This document shows, in pieces, positions 1 through 8,791 of a stretch of 64,000 nt of DNA. The notes under the pieces were generated by a model, which was not told where the DNA came from, did not search any database, and worked only from the letters and a program-made list of their open reading frames with translations. The stretch is taken from NCBI RefSeq assembly GCF_010731535.1, contig NZ_AP022581.1, positions 4,225,952 to 4,289,951 of the forward strand, read 5' to 3'. Source of the DNA: Mycobacterium lacus. GTDB lineage: Bacteria > Actinomycetota > Actinomycetes > Mycobacteriales > Mycobacteriaceae. Each line of letters starts with the position of its first letter. The stretch's first letter is position 1. The position numbers and the translations under genes were made by a program.

Positions 1-182
1 TAGCGCTTGCCCATCACCGTGCCGTCGGCGAAGGCCGGGTCGAGGTCACCCGAACGCTGCGCACCGATCGCCACCATCGGCGCGCCGCCGCAGCGGAGGT
101 CGTCGAGGCTGTCGGCGCTTCTGACGACGATGACTTGGGTGTCACACACCTGGCTGGCGAGGCGAGTTCCGTTCTTGATCAT
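1..182 (-). CDS. Small conserved hypothetical protein, 3' part cut by the window edge
   Basis: The ATG at 182 opens a frame that begins MIKNGTRLASQVCDTQVI and stays open for 60 codons to the window edge, so the C-terminus is missing. Its start overlaps the stop of the upstream acyl-CoA ligase by four bases (ATGA), so the two are almost certainly co-translated. I recall similar short proteins of about 90-100 residues beside acyl-CoA synthetases in actinobacteria, but know no function for them. Two cysteines are visible (in SQVCDT and LRCGG). No membrane segment or signal peptide is seen. Confidence 0.75.
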   Translation of the reverse strand, partial: MIKNGTRLASQVCDTQVIVVRSADSLDDLRCGGAPMVAIGAQRSGDLDPAFADGTVMGKR

Positions 183-1681
183 GCGTGCAGTCCTTCTAGC
201 TTCTCGATGATCTTCCTACGAACAACTTTGCCAGTGGCCGTGGTCGGCAGTTGGTCGCGAAACACTACCCGGTCGGGGGTGCGCGAGCCCCGCAAGCTGT
301 TGCGGACATGCTCGCGCAGTTCCTCGGGGTCGGGTTCGACGCCAGGCTTCGGCACCACCACGGCGACGATCGCCTGACCCCACTGCGGATCGTCGACGCC
401 GACCACGGCGACGTCGCGCACATCCGGGTGCTCGATCAGCACGTCCTCCAGCTCGGCCGGTGCGATGTTCTCACCGCCGCGGATGATGGTGTCGTCGCTG
501 CGTCCGCCGATGAACAAGTAACCGTCTTCGTCGAGGGTGGCGATGTCTTTGGTTGGGAACCAACCGTTTTCGTCGAGCACCGAGCCGATCCCGATGTATC
601 GGCCGGACACCTGCTCGCCGCGCACATACAGCTCACCGGTCTCACCCGGGCCCAGCACGGTGCCGCGGTCGTCGCGGATCTGCACCTCGATGCCGGGCAG
701 CGGCCGTCCGACCGATCCCAACCGCCTGGCGAGCGCATCCTGGCCGCCACCCGCTGCCGCCTGCGCGGTGCGGTGGTCGTCGGGGGTCAGCACCGCGATC
801 GTCGAGCTCGTCTCGGTCAGGCCGTAGGCGTTGACAAAGCCGACATCCGGCAGCAGGTCCAGCGCCCGGCGCACCAGCGGCAGGCCCACCTTCGAGCCGC
901 CATAGGCCAGGTTGCGCAGGTGCGGCAGCTCATGACGGCCCGTCTCCAGCACGGAGACGATGCGGTCCAGCATGGTGGGCACCACCGTCGCGGTGGTCAC
1001 CCGCTCGGCGTTGGCGACCCGCACCCATTCCCGCGCGTCGAAGTTCGGCAGGTAGACCATCCTGCGGCCGGCATAAAGGTTCGACAGCGCGGCGCCGACC
1101 CCGGCGATGTGGTAGGGCGGCACGCAGATCAGCGCGGCGTCGCCTGTGCCGGCCGAGTTGAATTCGACGGTGCCGGTGATGTAGCTCATCAGGTTGTGGT
1201 GCGAGAGCTCCACGGCCTTGGGCGCCGACGTCGTGCCCGAGGTGAACAGCACGATAGCAACGGAATCCGGATCGGCGGACTTCGTGACCGGATCGGTGCC
1301 GCGCGCGGCCGTCAGGAAATCGGCGGCGACCATCAGCCGTTCGGACGTAGCTGAGAGCAACTCGCGGTAGCGCCCGTCGGCGATCACCAGGGGCTCCGGC
1401 AGCCGCTGGATCAGCGCTCCGATGCCATCGGCGGACAGCCGGTAATTGATCGGCGTAAAGGCCAGCCCGGCCCGCGCTGACGCGAAGATCAGCAGCGGCA
1501 GCATCGCGCCGCCGGTGCCGACATACACGACATGGCGGGCATTCGAGCCCGCGATCACTCCCGCCCCGCCGTCGGCGAGATCGCTGAGCTGCTGCGTCGT
1601 CAACCGCAGGTCACCGGACACGACGGCCGTGCGATTGGGGTTGGTCGACGCCGCCATCTCGAGCAGCAACGAAATGCTCAT
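179..1681 (-). CDS. Acyl-CoA synthetase (FadD-type, AMP-forming)
   Basis: This 500-residue ANL-superfamily enzyme should activate a carboxylic acid to an acyl-adenylate and then to the CoA thioester. The AMP-binding motif FTSGTTSAPKAVELSH lies near residue 150, with YGLTETSS further on. The hinge and C-terminal motifs GYLFIGGRSDD and TATGKVVRRKI are present. The ATG at 1681 (MSISLLLEMAAS) is chosen because the frame upstream belongs to a decayed dehydrogenase. The stop overlaps the next small gene by four bases. The chain is shorter than many FadD proteins, which fits the short or aromatic acid branch, but the substrate cannot be read from the sequence. Confidence 0.85.
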   Translation of the reverse strand: MSISLLLEMAASTNPNRTAVVSGDLRLTTQQLSDLADGGAGVIAGSNARHVVYVGTGGAMLPLLIFASARAGLAFTPINYRLSADGIGALIQRLPEPLVIADGRYRELLSATSERLMVAADFLTAARGTDPVTKSADPDSVAIVLFTSGTTSAPKAVELSHHNLMSYITGTVEFNSAGTGDAALICVPPYHIAGVGAALSNLYAGRRMVYLPNFDAREWVRVANAERVTTATVVPTMLDRIVSVLETGRHELPHLRNLAYGGSKVGLPLVRRALDLLPDVGFVNAYGLTETSSTIAVLTPDDHRTAQAAAGGGQDALARRLGSVGRPLPGIEVQIRDDRGTVLGPGETGELYVRGEQVSGRYIGIGSVLDENGWFPTKDIATLDEDGYLFIGGRSDDTIIRGGENIAPAELEDVLIEHPDVRDVAVVGVDDPQWGQAIVAVVVPKPGVEPDPEELREHVRNSLRGSRTPDRVVFRDQLPTTATGKVVRRKIIEKLEGLHA

Positions 1682-1706
1682 CCCGGATCCTTCCGGATCA
1701 CGCCCT

Positions 1707-2011
1707 TTACAAATATAGGCTGTAGTGTAACTCACCCGCCCTGTGCTCGTCGCGACACGGCAGCCGCTGCTGGTAGATCCCGGCGCCCATCGCGGGCCTC
1801 TCAGAACCGAAACGCCCGACCGCCTCGAAATCCCCCGCCCGGTCGGTGACATCGAGCCGAAGCGGCAGCTGACCGTCCCCGAACCGCGCGGACTGATCGG
1901 CCAACGAATGGGTGCCGCGCGCGGTAGTGGTGACGCGGTCGCCACGCTCGAGCGCGGCGATGGCGAGCTCGCGCCCGAATAAGTCGACGCGCCGGTGATG
2001 AACCAGTCCAC
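1707..2011 (-). pseudogene. Decayed short-chain dehydrogenase fragment
   Basis: Reading leftward from a GTG at 2011, the first residues WFITGAST are the Rossmann TGxxxGxG start of a classical SDR. The next part of the fold (FGRELAIAALERGDRV, then a stretch ending LPLRLDVTDRA) continues in a different frame, so a base has been lost near 1985. The SDR similarity fades after about residue 80, before the NNAG and YxxxK motifs, and runs into the upstream region of the acyl-CoA synthetase. This is a 5' remnant with a frameshift and no catalytic site, and it is not expected to be functional. Confidence 0.6.
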
Positions 2012-2017
2012 GAGGTG

Positions 2018-2548
2018 TTACCGCCGGGCAGAGATTCGGGGGAACCAGCGTGGGACGTGGCGCCGGTATTCGACGTATTCGTTGCCATAGCGCCGCACCA
2101 GATGGGGCTCTTCCCAGAACCGGATGACGGTCAACCGGAGCGCCAAGAAGATCGCGACCCATCCCAGCAGCCAACCCGACGCCATGACCGCGGCCTCCCC
2201 GAGCAGGATGCACAACACCGCGCTGATCATCGGGTTGCGCATGTGCCGGTACGGGCCGTGCACGACCAGATGCACCGGCTCGCCGAGCAGTTCACCCACG
2301 CCAAGCGTGCCCTCGCCCCATCGGTCGAAGAGCACCACCGTCCAGACCAGCAGGCCCAAGCCGCCCGCGATCAGCAGGCCGCCGACCGTCACCAGTCCGA
2401 TGCCGGCCGGCGAGTTCAGGTCCGGCCCCCGCTCGCCGGTCGCCGCCACGATCAGCGCGGGGATGACGAGCGTCACCGTGACGGGAGCGACCAGGACAGA
2501 GATCAAGTGGCGCCACCACAGTTGTTGTTCGCGTGTGTAAGTCATCAT
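2018..2548 (-). CDS. Isoprenylcysteine carboxyl methyltransferase-like membrane methyltransferase
   Basis: The 176-residue protein has four or five hydrophobic segments. Its C-terminal signature HGPYRHMRNPMISAV, followed by an EEPHLVRRYG segment, is typical of the ICMT/phospholipid N-methyltransferase (PEMT) fold. The family uses S-adenosylmethionine at the membrane face, but the acceptor is unknown in bacteria. The start is either of two adjacent ATGs (2548 or 2545). It is divergent from a TetR gene about 77 bp away, with inverted repeats between them, so repression by that regulator is likely. Confidence 0.75.
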   Translation of the reverse strand: MMTYTREQQLWWRHLISVLVAPVTVTLVIPALIVAATGERGPDLNSPAGIGLVTVGGLLIAGGLGLLVWTVVLFDRWGEGTLGVGELLGEPVHLVVHGPYRHMRNPMISAVLCILLGEAAVMASGWLLGWVAIFLALRLTVIRFWEEPHLVRRYGNEYVEYRRHVPRWFPRISARR

Positions 2549-2569
2549 TCTTCAACCTCCGTTAAAGAA
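2548..2569. promoter_or_regulatory. Inverted repeat, candidate TetR operator (site 1)
   Basis: TTCTTCAAC and GTTAAAGAA flank a 4-base spacer. The arms match at 8 of 9 positions. The site touches the start codon of the leftward methyltransferase, where a bound repressor would block its expression. The CTTCAAC half-site recurs inverted at 2606-2612. Confidence 0.45.
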
Positions 2570-2596
2570 CAATCTACGCCCGCACGAGCGCAATGG

Positions 2597-2610
2597 TCAA
2601 CGCTTGTTGA
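2597..2610. promoter_or_regulatory. Inverted repeat, candidate TetR operator (site 2)
   Basis: TCAAC and GTTGA arms flank a 4-base spacer, with the same core and spacing as the site at 2548-2569. It lies just ahead of the TetR gene, so it may serve autoregulation. Confidence 0.4.
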
Positions 2611-2625
2611 AGTATGCTGTCGCCC

Positions 2626-3216
2626 ATGTCAGAAGCCCGGCGTACGGGTCGGTGGCGCACCGGTCAGCAGAACAAGCAACGCATCATCGACGCGGCGCGG
2701 GAACGTTTCATGCGCGACGGATACGAGCGGGCCACCGTCCGCGCGATTGCCGCCGACGCCGGGGTCGACGTCGCGATGGTCTATTACTTCTTCGATAGCA
2801 AGGAAGGGCTATTCACCGCGGCAGCGCTCACCGGTCCCGAGCACCCGCTGCACCAGCTGGCCACGCTCATGGACGAGGGGACCGAGCAGATCGGCCCGAG
2901 GCTGGTGCGCCGCTTCCTCGAGCGCTGGGAGGACGACGCCGGCTACGAGCCCTTTCTGACGCTGTGGCGTTCGGCGGCCATTCACCCTCAGGCGCGAAAG
3001 GTGTTGCACGACAGCCTTGCCGGTCCGATAGCCGAGCGGGTCGCGGCCGACTACGGGGTGGGTGACGCCGAGCTGCGGGTCGAGCTGGTGGCCAGCCACT
3101 TGGCCGGGCTGGCGTTCGCGCGGTATCAGCTGAAGATCGAGCCGGTCGCGTCGACCAGCGTCGACGACTTGGTCGCCTGGCTCGCACCGACCGTGCAGCG
3201 CTACCTGACTGAGTAG
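2626..3216 (+). CDS. TetR-family transcriptional regulator
   Basis: The N-terminal helix-turn-helix of about 50 residues is clear (RIIDAARERFMRDGYERATV, then AIAADAGVDVAMVYYFFDSK). The C-terminal ligand domain resembles the TetR_C group often found in mycobacteria (GLAFARYQLKIEPVA). The ATG at 2626 (MSEARR) is preferred; an in-frame ATG at 2614 would add four residues. It is divergent from the ICMT-like gene, and repeats in the gap make that gene and itself the likely targets. A long palindrome follows the stop codon within five bases. Confidence 0.85.
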   Translation: MSEARRTGRWRTGQQNKQRIIDAARERFMRDGYERATVRAIAADAGVDVAMVYYFFDSKEGLFTAAALTGPEHPLHQLATLMDEGTEQIGPRLVRRFLERWEDDAGYEPFLTLWRSAAIHPQARKVLHDSLAGPIAERVAADYGVGDAELRVELVASHLAGLAFARYQLKIEPVASTSVDDLVAWLAPTVQRYLTE

Positions 3217-3220
3217 TGTG

Positions 3221-3279
3221 GCGAGCAGCCGCAAAAGCCCCCATTTCGGACCGAAATGGGGGCTTTTGCGGCTGCTCGC
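3221..3279. repeat. Long perfect palindrome (GAGCAG family), copy 1, probable bidirectional terminator
   Basis: Two 29-base arms (3221-3249 and 3251-3279) are exact reverse complements around a single central base. The outer part reads GCGAGCAGCCGCAAAAG. It sits five bases after the TetR stop and ahead of the stop of the convergent acyltransferase gene, so it could end transcription from both sides. It has no classical U-tract beyond the stem. Confidence 0.8.
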
Positions 3280-3325
3280 GGTACCGGCTTCGTCGCTCAC
3301 ACCGCCGATGTGTAACGGCCCTAGA

Positions 3326-4738
3326 TCAGGCCTGAGCCATCGCGGTCTCGACAACCGTCAGTTCTTCGGAAAGCCCAGCGGCCCGGCGTATTTCGATGAA
3401 GTCGGCCAGCATAGCCTCGGTCACCTCATGCGGGTCCTTGACGGTGGCGCCGTCGGTCAGCACCGAGATGTTGAGCTGGTCGACGTAGCTCCACACCGTG
3501 ATGTTCAGGCCGCTGCCCGCGGTCAACGGGCCCACGGAATAGATCTCGGTGACCAGCGCGCCGCCCACCCGGCCGCGTTCACGGGGACCGGGGACGTTCG
3601 AGATGTTCAGGTTGAGGACCTTGTTCTGCCCCTCCCGGCCGGACCACCACCGGAACAGGGCTTCCGCACCCGCCGGTGGCCAGTAGGCCGCCCAGCGGCT
3701 GACCAGCTCCGGTCCCAGCAGCTGATGGCTCTCCTTGGCGGAGGCCGCGTTGTCGTGAGAGGCCCGCACCCTTTCCAGCGGGTCGTCGCAGTCGGTCGGC
3801 AGGGCCACCATCATCCCGCTGAAGCGATTCCCGGAAATCCGCTCCGGTGAGAAGTCGTAACTCACCGGGACCGACGCCAGCAGCGGCTCGGCCTTGCCGT
3901 CATAGCGCAGCAGCAAGCTGCGCAGCGCTCCGGTAGACATGGCCAGCACCATGTCGTTGATAGTCACCCCGAGCTTCTTCCCCGTCTCCTTCACGTCGGC
4001 CAACGCCAGGGTTGCGGTGGCGAACATGCGCTCGGGGGTGATCTTGTGATTGATGAAAGTCGGCGGCGGAGTGAACGGCATGGTGAGTTGCGGTGAGAGC
4101 TTGCGCGCGCTGCGTCGCACCCGGCCGATGCCCTGCGCGGTGTAGCGGACCGTCGTGGGGATGCGCCCGAGGTGGCGCAGGTGGTCCACGAACGCCGAAC
4201 TCATCAACTCCCGCTTGGTGGGGGACGGATCGGACTGATACGTGCCGCCCTCGGGTCCCGGCAGCAGGTCCATGCCGCGTGCCATCAGGTTCGCCGAGGC
4301 GACCCCGTCGGCGAGGGCGTGGTGAATCTTCGCTACCACCGCGATCCGCTGATTGGCAAGCCCCTCAACGAAATACATCTCCCACAGCGGGTGGGCGCGG
4401 TCGAGTGGGGTGCCGGCGATTTGCCCGATCGCCTCGTCCAGTTCGCGACGCCCGCCCGGCTCGGCCAGCCGCCAGGGCCGGATGTGGTAGTCGAGATCGA
4501 CCTCGCAGTGCTCGCGCCACATCGGGTGATGAAACTTGAACGGGACGTCGATCAGTTGGTAGCCCAACGGTTCGAGCTTGTGCAGCCGTCCGCCGATCAC
4601 CTCGCGAAAAGCGTCGACGCCCAATTCGCGGCTATCCTCGTCCAGCTCGATGACCGCAACCTTGATGGTGTGCATGTGCACGTTCGGCGTCTCGCTGTAC
4701 AGCAGTACCGCGTCCCAGCCGCTGAGCCGTTTCACCAC
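3326..4738 (-). CDS. WS/DGAT-type acyltransferase (Rv0221-like)
   Basis: This 470-residue protein closely follows what I recall of M. tuberculosis Rv0221, from MVKRLSGWDAVLLYSETPN to the AMAQA end. The active-site motif HHALADG lies near residue 135, as in wax ester synthase/diacylglycerol acyltransferases, which move an acyl group from acyl-CoA to diacylglycerol or an alcohol. The C-terminal half has the family blocks NDMVLAMSTGALR and NISNVPGPRE. It is last in a leftward cluster, 39 bp after lipC, so an esterase and an acyltransferase are paired. Triacylglycerol synthesis is inferred from the family, not shown by the sequence. Confidence 0.9.
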   Translation of the reverse strand: MVKRLSGWDAVLLYSETPNVHMHTIKVAVIELDEDSRELGVDAFREVIGGRLHKLEPLGYQLIDVPFKFHHPMWREHCEVDLDYHIRPWRLAEPGGRRELDEAIGQIAGTPLDRAHPLWEMYFVEGLANQRIAVVAKIHHALADGVASANLMARGMDLLPGPEGGTYQSDPSPTKRELMSSAFVDHLRHLGRIPTTVRYTAQGIGRVRRSARKLSPQLTMPFTPPPTFINHKITPERMFATATLALADVKETGKKLGVTINDMVLAMSTGALRSLLLRYDGKAEPLLASVPVSYDFSPERISGNRFSGMMVALPTDCDDPLERVRASHDNAASAKESHQLLGPELVSRWAAYWPPAGAEALFRWWSGREGQNKVLNLNISNVPGPRERGRVGGALVTEIYSVGPLTAGSGLNITVWSYVDQLNISVLTDGATVKDPHEVTEAMLADFIEIRRAAGLSEELTVVETAMAQA

Positions 4739-4777
4739 AGCCCCCTACTCATGGGTGACCCTACATTCGGCCGGCGC

Positions 4778-5980
4778 TCAGATGACCTCTTCGGCGAGCT
4801 GGGCTCGACTGCGGTGAACCTGGTTGAGGAACAACGCGATCGCGTGCGCCGTCGAGCCGGTGCGAGCGCCGTCAAGAAGGTCGAAGCCGTGGCCCGCCCC
4901 GGGCAGTTCCACGTAGCCGACCGGCGAACGCGAAACCGCGCGTAACCGCTCCACAAAGCTCCGCGCCTGCCCGACCGGGATCACGCTGTCGCGGCTGCCG
5001 TGGATCACCAGGAACGGAGGCGCGTTCGGATGCACGCGGGCAATCGGCGAGGCGTCGCGAAACACCTCTGGGTGACGGTCGATCGGCCGCTGTACCACCA
5101 CGCGCTCGAGAAAATCGACGAATCGGACGCGCTCGGGGGTGGAGCGGTCTTCCCAGTCGTAGCGGCCGTAGATCCCGACCACGGCGTCGACCGAAGTGTC
5201 GGAGCCTTCCGGCAGTTCGGCCTGGAATTTGGGGTCGTTGGCGCTCAGCCCGGCCAGCGCGGACAGATGCCCGCCGGCCGAACAACCGGCCACCGCAACG
5301 AAATTGCGGTCGCCGCCGAACCTGTCGACGTTGGCCCGGGCCCACGCGATCGCGGTCTTGACGTCAAGGATGTGGCGTGGCCAACGATGGTGCGGCGCGA
5401 CCCGGTAGTCGATCGACAGGCACACCCACCCCAGCGCGGCCAGGTGTGACAGCAGCGCATATCCCTGGATGGTGCGGCTGCCGTGGATCCACGCACCGCC
5501 CGGAACGAAGATCAGCACCGGCGCGGGCTGGCTGGGTAAGTCATGGCGGCGCCATACGTCGAGCCGCTGGGCCGGGCTGCCCCCATACTGGACGCCACCG
5601 CGATGAAGGTGGCGGCGGTGTCGCAGCGCGCCCCACACCGGCGGTGTGCGCTCCGGCGCCGGCCATTCGACGTCCAGGTCGTCGGCCGAGACGATGCCGC
5701 GCAACGCCGTCGCGGAAACCTCGTTCGTGCTCGCGCGATCCCGGCGGCGAACCTCGTTGCTACCCGGGGTCAGCCAGTCCCTCGCCCTGGCGGACATGAG
5801 TTCGGGCGCTTGCCGGGCACCCCAGACACCCATGGCGGTGACGGCGCCCAGCGGCTCGAGGTGCTTGCCCACCACCGGCAGCGAAGCTCCCGCGACGCTT
5901 AGGGCCAGCATGTAGTCGGCGGGGCGAGCCCGCAGCAACCATCGCAAGCACGGTGCCACAGTGCGACCGGTAGACGCCAT
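4778..5980 (-). CDS. lipC: Esterase/lipase LipC
   Basis: This alpha/beta hydrolase of 400 residues matches Rv0220 in length and position. The oxyanion region FVPGGAWIHGSR, nucleophile elbow GCSAGGHLS, acid region HGSRDSVIPVG and histidine in GAGHGFDLL are all present. The first 100 residues are a helical, partly hydrophobic N-terminal region common to this branch of the hormone-sensitive-lipase group. In M. tuberculosis LipC is reported as a cell-surface esterase for short-chain esters. It lies 50 bp after the Rv0219-like membrane gene and just before the acyltransferase gene, so co-transcription is likely. Confidence 0.9.
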   Translation of the reverse strand: MASTGRTVAPCLRWLLRARPADYMLALSVAGASLPVVGKHLEPLGAVTAMGVWGARQAPELMSARARDWLTPGSNEVRRRDRASTNEVSATALRGIVSADDLDVEWPAPERTPPVWGALRHRRHLHRGGVQYGGSPAQRLDVWRRHDLPSQPAPVLIFVPGGAWIHGSRTIQGYALLSHLAALGWVCLSIDYRVAPHHRWPRHILDVKTAIAWARANVDRFGGDRNFVAVAGCSAGGHLSALAGLSANDPKFQAELPEGSDTSVDAVVGIYGRYDWEDRSTPERVRFVDFLERVVVQRPIDRHPEVFRDASPIARVHPNAPPFLVIHGSRDSVIPVGQARSFVERLRAVSRSPVGYVELPGAGHGFDLLDGARTGSTAHAIALFLNQVHRSRAQLAEEVI

Positions 5981-6030
5981 GTGGGCAGCCTACCCCCACG
6001 CGGTTGGGGGAACGCGCGATTGGGTCGCGG

Positions 6031-6555
6031 TTATCCACCGTTTCGCCGACGAGCAATCAGCCATCGACCGCCATAGGCGACGGCGCTGATCGCGAACATG
6101 GCCGCGGTCAGCAGCAGCCACCTGCCCAGAAACGGCTGCTGGGTTTGTCCCGTCGCGGCCAGATAGGTCGGCGCGCCCTGCTCGATGATGCCGGGCAGGA
6201 ACACCAGCAGCGTCAGCCCGGCCGCCAGCGCCGGTATCCGAATGTAGTTGCGTACCGGGACTTTTGGGCCGCCCGAAGGGCACCGCCGGGCCGACGGGGA
6301 TTGCCGCCGACCGACCCGCCCGGCCAGGACCCGGTCGGCCAGCGTGTACAGCGGGAACAGCACCAGATCGTGGCCGACGACCGCGGCGACGAACCAGACG
6401 GCAATCGACTGCCACCAGGTGCCCCGGTCCCACAGCTCCGCCGGCTTGACGGTGACCACTATGTAGGCGAGCAACGCGAAGCCCGACACCATGGTCAGCA
6501 GATGCACCGGATGCGCCCCGTAGACCTTCCTGAAAGATGTTGCGATACGGGACAT
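6031..6555 (-). CDS. Membrane protein (Rv0219-like)
   Basis: The ATG at 6555 follows the TGA of the upstream oxidoreductase by one base, giving a 174-residue protein beginning MSRIATSFRKVYGAHPVH. It has four or five hydrophobic segments and a positively charged loop in the middle. M. tuberculosis has Rv0219 in the same place. The tight spacing suggests it works with the cytochrome b/molybdopterin protein encoded just before it, perhaps as a membrane partner. No catalytic motif is visible. Confidence 0.8.
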   Translation of the reverse strand: MSRIATSFRKVYGAHPVHLLTMVSGFALLAYIVVTVKPAELWDRGTWWQSIAVWFVAAVVGHDLVLFPLYTLADRVLAGRVGRRQSPSARRCPSGGPKVPVRNYIRIPALAAGLTLLVFLPGIIEQGAPTYLAATGQTQQPFLGRWLLLTAAMFAISAVAYGGRWLIARRRNGG

Positions 6556-6556
6556 C

Positions 6557-7861
6557 TCAGTGCTCCCGGAATTCCATCGCGGCGACCCATTTGGTGTTGT
6601 GCACACCGGGCAGCGCGGGAACGATGACCCGGGCCGGGTACCCGTGATCCGGCGACAGGTCGGCGCCGTCGACGCGCAGCGCGAGTAGCGCATCGGGGTC
6701 GGCGACCTGGTTGGCCGCCAACGTGGCCTCGCCGAAGGCGCCGCCGCGCTGCAGTGATGTGACCCGCGCCGAGGCCGGTTCCGGGATACCGGCCAGCCGG
6801 GCCAGATCCGCCAGCCGCACCCCGCTCCACGTCTGCACGGTCGACCACCCTTCGACGCAGGCGATCGGCAGCCGCGCGGTGTGTTGCGGCATGCCGGCCA
6901 GCGTAGCGCGGTCCAGCACCACCGGCGAGGGCCCGCCGCGCAGGACCAACCGCCAGCCGGGCCCGGTGCTCTCCGGCGTGATCCCGGCGGCGGCCGCGGT
7001 CTTGTTGATCGGGAAGTCACCCGGGCTGCGAACCCGGCCGCGTGGCAGCAGCAGGGCGGCCCTGCGGGTGAAGCCGCCGAGGGTTTGCCCGGCGGTCAGC
7101 ACGCCGATCAGCAGCACACCGGCGCCGACCAATCCCAGGGCGCCGCGCCGGCTCATCGTCGGCTCGCCCGGATCGGCGGGCACCAGCCCGTCCGGGTCGC
7201 GCGGCTGCGGGCGGGTGTCGGCGACGCCCGCGCGCAACACCTCTCGCAGCGGCAGCGATCGCAGCCCGCTGATCATGTGCGGCATCTTGACGGCGATGTG
7301 CAACAGGAAACCGGCGATGAAGACCCAGGCGCCGAAGTAGTGGCCGGTGTAGAAGCTGAACCCGAAGATGTAGTCGTACTGGATGTTGAGTACACCGGTG
7401 GCGATCTGGAACAGGATCCCGCCGACCAGCATCAAGACCGACAGCCGCTCGAGCAGCTGGGCGATCGAGCGCGCCGGCGGCCACACGAACAGCCGCGGGA
7501 TCACCGACCACAGCTTGGCCAGCACCACGGGAATGATCAGCAGGCCCAGCCCCACGTGCAGGCCCTCGGTCAGCCGGTACAGCCAGGAGGGACGGGTCGG
7601 CCAGGTGAAGGCGGGCAGCCGCAGCCAGCCCACGTCGGCCGGGATCGCCTGCCCGTATTGCGGCGCATAGGCGATGTAGGACAGCAGCCCGGTGATGATG
7701 ACGATCGGCAACGTCACCAACAGCACCAGGCCGAACACCGACGTCAGCCACGGGCCACGCAGCGGGCTGCGAAACCGGGACAGCCGCTCGACGCCGGGCG
7801 GTCGATGCCGCTCCAGCGCGCGCCACAACCGCGCCGGAAAGCCGTACTCGGGTTCGCTCAT
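6557..7861 (-). CDS. Cytochrome b561-like/molybdopterin-dependent oxidoreductase fusion (Rv0218-like)
   Basis: The 434-residue protein joins two parts. Residues 1 to about 230 hold four or five membrane helices with histidines placed as in cytochrome b561 or formate-dehydrogenase gamma subunits. After another helix, the C-terminal part is a sulfite-oxidase/YedY-like molybdopterin domain, with the likely molybdenum ligand cysteine in LPIACVEGWSTVQTWSGV. The catalytic domain is probably outside the membrane and exchanges electrons through the haem part. The start at 7861 overlaps the methyltransferase stop by four bases. The substrate is unknown; sulfoxide or sulfite reactions are family guesses. 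Confidence 0.85.
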   Translation of the reverse strand: MSEPEYGFPARLWRALERHRPPGVERLSRFRSPLRGPWLTSVFGLVLLVTLPIVIITGLLSYIAYAPQYGQAIPADVGWLRLPAFTWPTRPSWLYRLTEGLHVGLGLLIIPVVLAKLWSVIPRLFVWPPARSIAQLLERLSVLMLVGGILFQIATGVLNIQYDYIFGFSFYTGHYFGAWVFIAGFLLHIAVKMPHMISGLRSLPLREVLRAGVADTRPQPRDPDGLVPADPGEPTMSRRGALGLVGAGVLLIGVLTAGQTLGGFTRRAALLLPRGRVRSPGDFPINKTAAAAGITPESTGPGWRLVLRGGPSPVVLDRATLAGMPQHTARLPIACVEGWSTVQTWSGVRLADLARLAGIPEPASARVTSLQRGGAFGEATLAANQVADPDALLALRVDGADLSPDHGYPARVIVPALPGVHNTKWVAAMEFREH

Positions 7862-8499
7862 AGGGCCGCCAGGCTCGCGAGCACCCGGTTGCCGATCAGC
7901 CGGACACCGGTCAGCGTGAGGCCCACTTGCGCGGCCAGTATGGCGGCGCTGTCCACTTCGACCGACGCCCATCGGAACCAGGGCCCGACCTCGCGCGCCG
8001 ACTCCAGACGCACCCAGCGCGCCCGGATACCGATGACCTCGGGGTCGAATTCCGCCACGCACCGCCCACCGCGGCCCAACAACTCGGCGGCGCGACCCAG
8101 AATCCGTCGCGGATCCCCGCCCAGGCCCACGTTGCCGTCCACCAACAACACTGTGCGCCAACAACCCGTCCCGGGCAACGGCTCGAACACGTCACCCAGC
8201 AGGGCCGGCGCGCCGCCGCGGCCGGCCAACCGGATCGCGGTCACCGACCGATCGATGCCAAGCGCGGGAACCCCCCGCCGCACCAGCCGCGCGACCAACC
8301 GGCCCGGCCCGCAGCCCAACTCGATCGTCGGCCCGCTGCACATCTGCGCGACCACCTCGTCGAAGGCCTCATCGAAGGGGTCACCAACAGAGCGCCCGTT
8401 CGACCAACGATGGGCCGGCAACGGGCGCACTTCGCCGTCCTCATGACGGATCCAACATCGCTCGCCGCCAAGCGCCCGGTCGTACAGCTGCCCCAGCAT
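7858..8499 (-). CDS. Class I SAM-dependent methyltransferase
   Basis: From the ATG at 8499 (MLGQLYDRALGGERCW) the protein has 213 residues. Motif I of the SAM-binding Rossmann fold is ELGCGPGRLVARLVRRG, with acidic loop GIDRS after it and motif LLVDGNVGLGGD further on. The frame is open upstream to 8574, but those residues look unlike coding sequence. It is first in the leftward operon and overlaps the oxidoreductase gene by ATGA. I recall such methyltransferases beside molybdopterin oxidoreductases in other actinobacteria, but M. tuberculosis lacks it here. Its acceptor is unknown. Confidence 0.75.
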   Translation of the reverse strand: MLGQLYDRALGGERCWIRHEDGEVRPLPAHRWSNGRSVGDPFDEAFDEVVAQMCSGPTIELGCGPGRLVARLVRRGVPALGIDRSVTAIRLAGRGGAPALLGDVFEPLPGTGCWRTVLLVDGNVGLGGDPRRILGRAAELLGRGGRCVAEFDPEVIGIRARWVRLESAREVGPWFRWASVEVDSAAILAAQVGLTLTGVRLIGNRVLASLAAL

Positions 8500-8791
8500 G
8501 TCACGCCTTTCGTATCGTGCCAACCAGACCGGCCCGTGCCCCAATACCCGGATCGACGGTCGACTACACCACACCCGCCAGCAGGCACGGCGGCTGGGGT
8601 GAAACGGATCACCGAGTGATTCGGAGCCGGAGCATGCCGAGACGGATACTGGACCCGTGGCGACCGACGAGGTTCACGCCGAACGAAGACCTGGCCTGTG
8701 CTAACCACCCGAAGAGGGCCGAGGCGCCGTGCGAGGTCGAAGCTGTACCGGGCGACGTGTCGCGCGCGGCGCTGGAATCTGACTCGCCGGG
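8500..8791. other. Intergenic stretch with no supported gene
   Basis: These 292 bp separate the methyltransferase start from the amidohydrolase stop, both on the minus strand. Short frames run through on both strands, but none has family motifs or a convincing start. M. tuberculosis has lipW near this point; no trace of it was seen. The promoter of the leftward methyltransferase-to-acyltransferase cluster should lie here, but no clear -10/-35 pair was picked out. Confidence 0.4.

Noticed and set aside
251..1354. Long open frame opposite the first acyl-CoA synthetase
   Set aside because: It is the antisense shadow of a GC-rich gene. Its composition is His/Arg/Gln-rich and it has no family motif.
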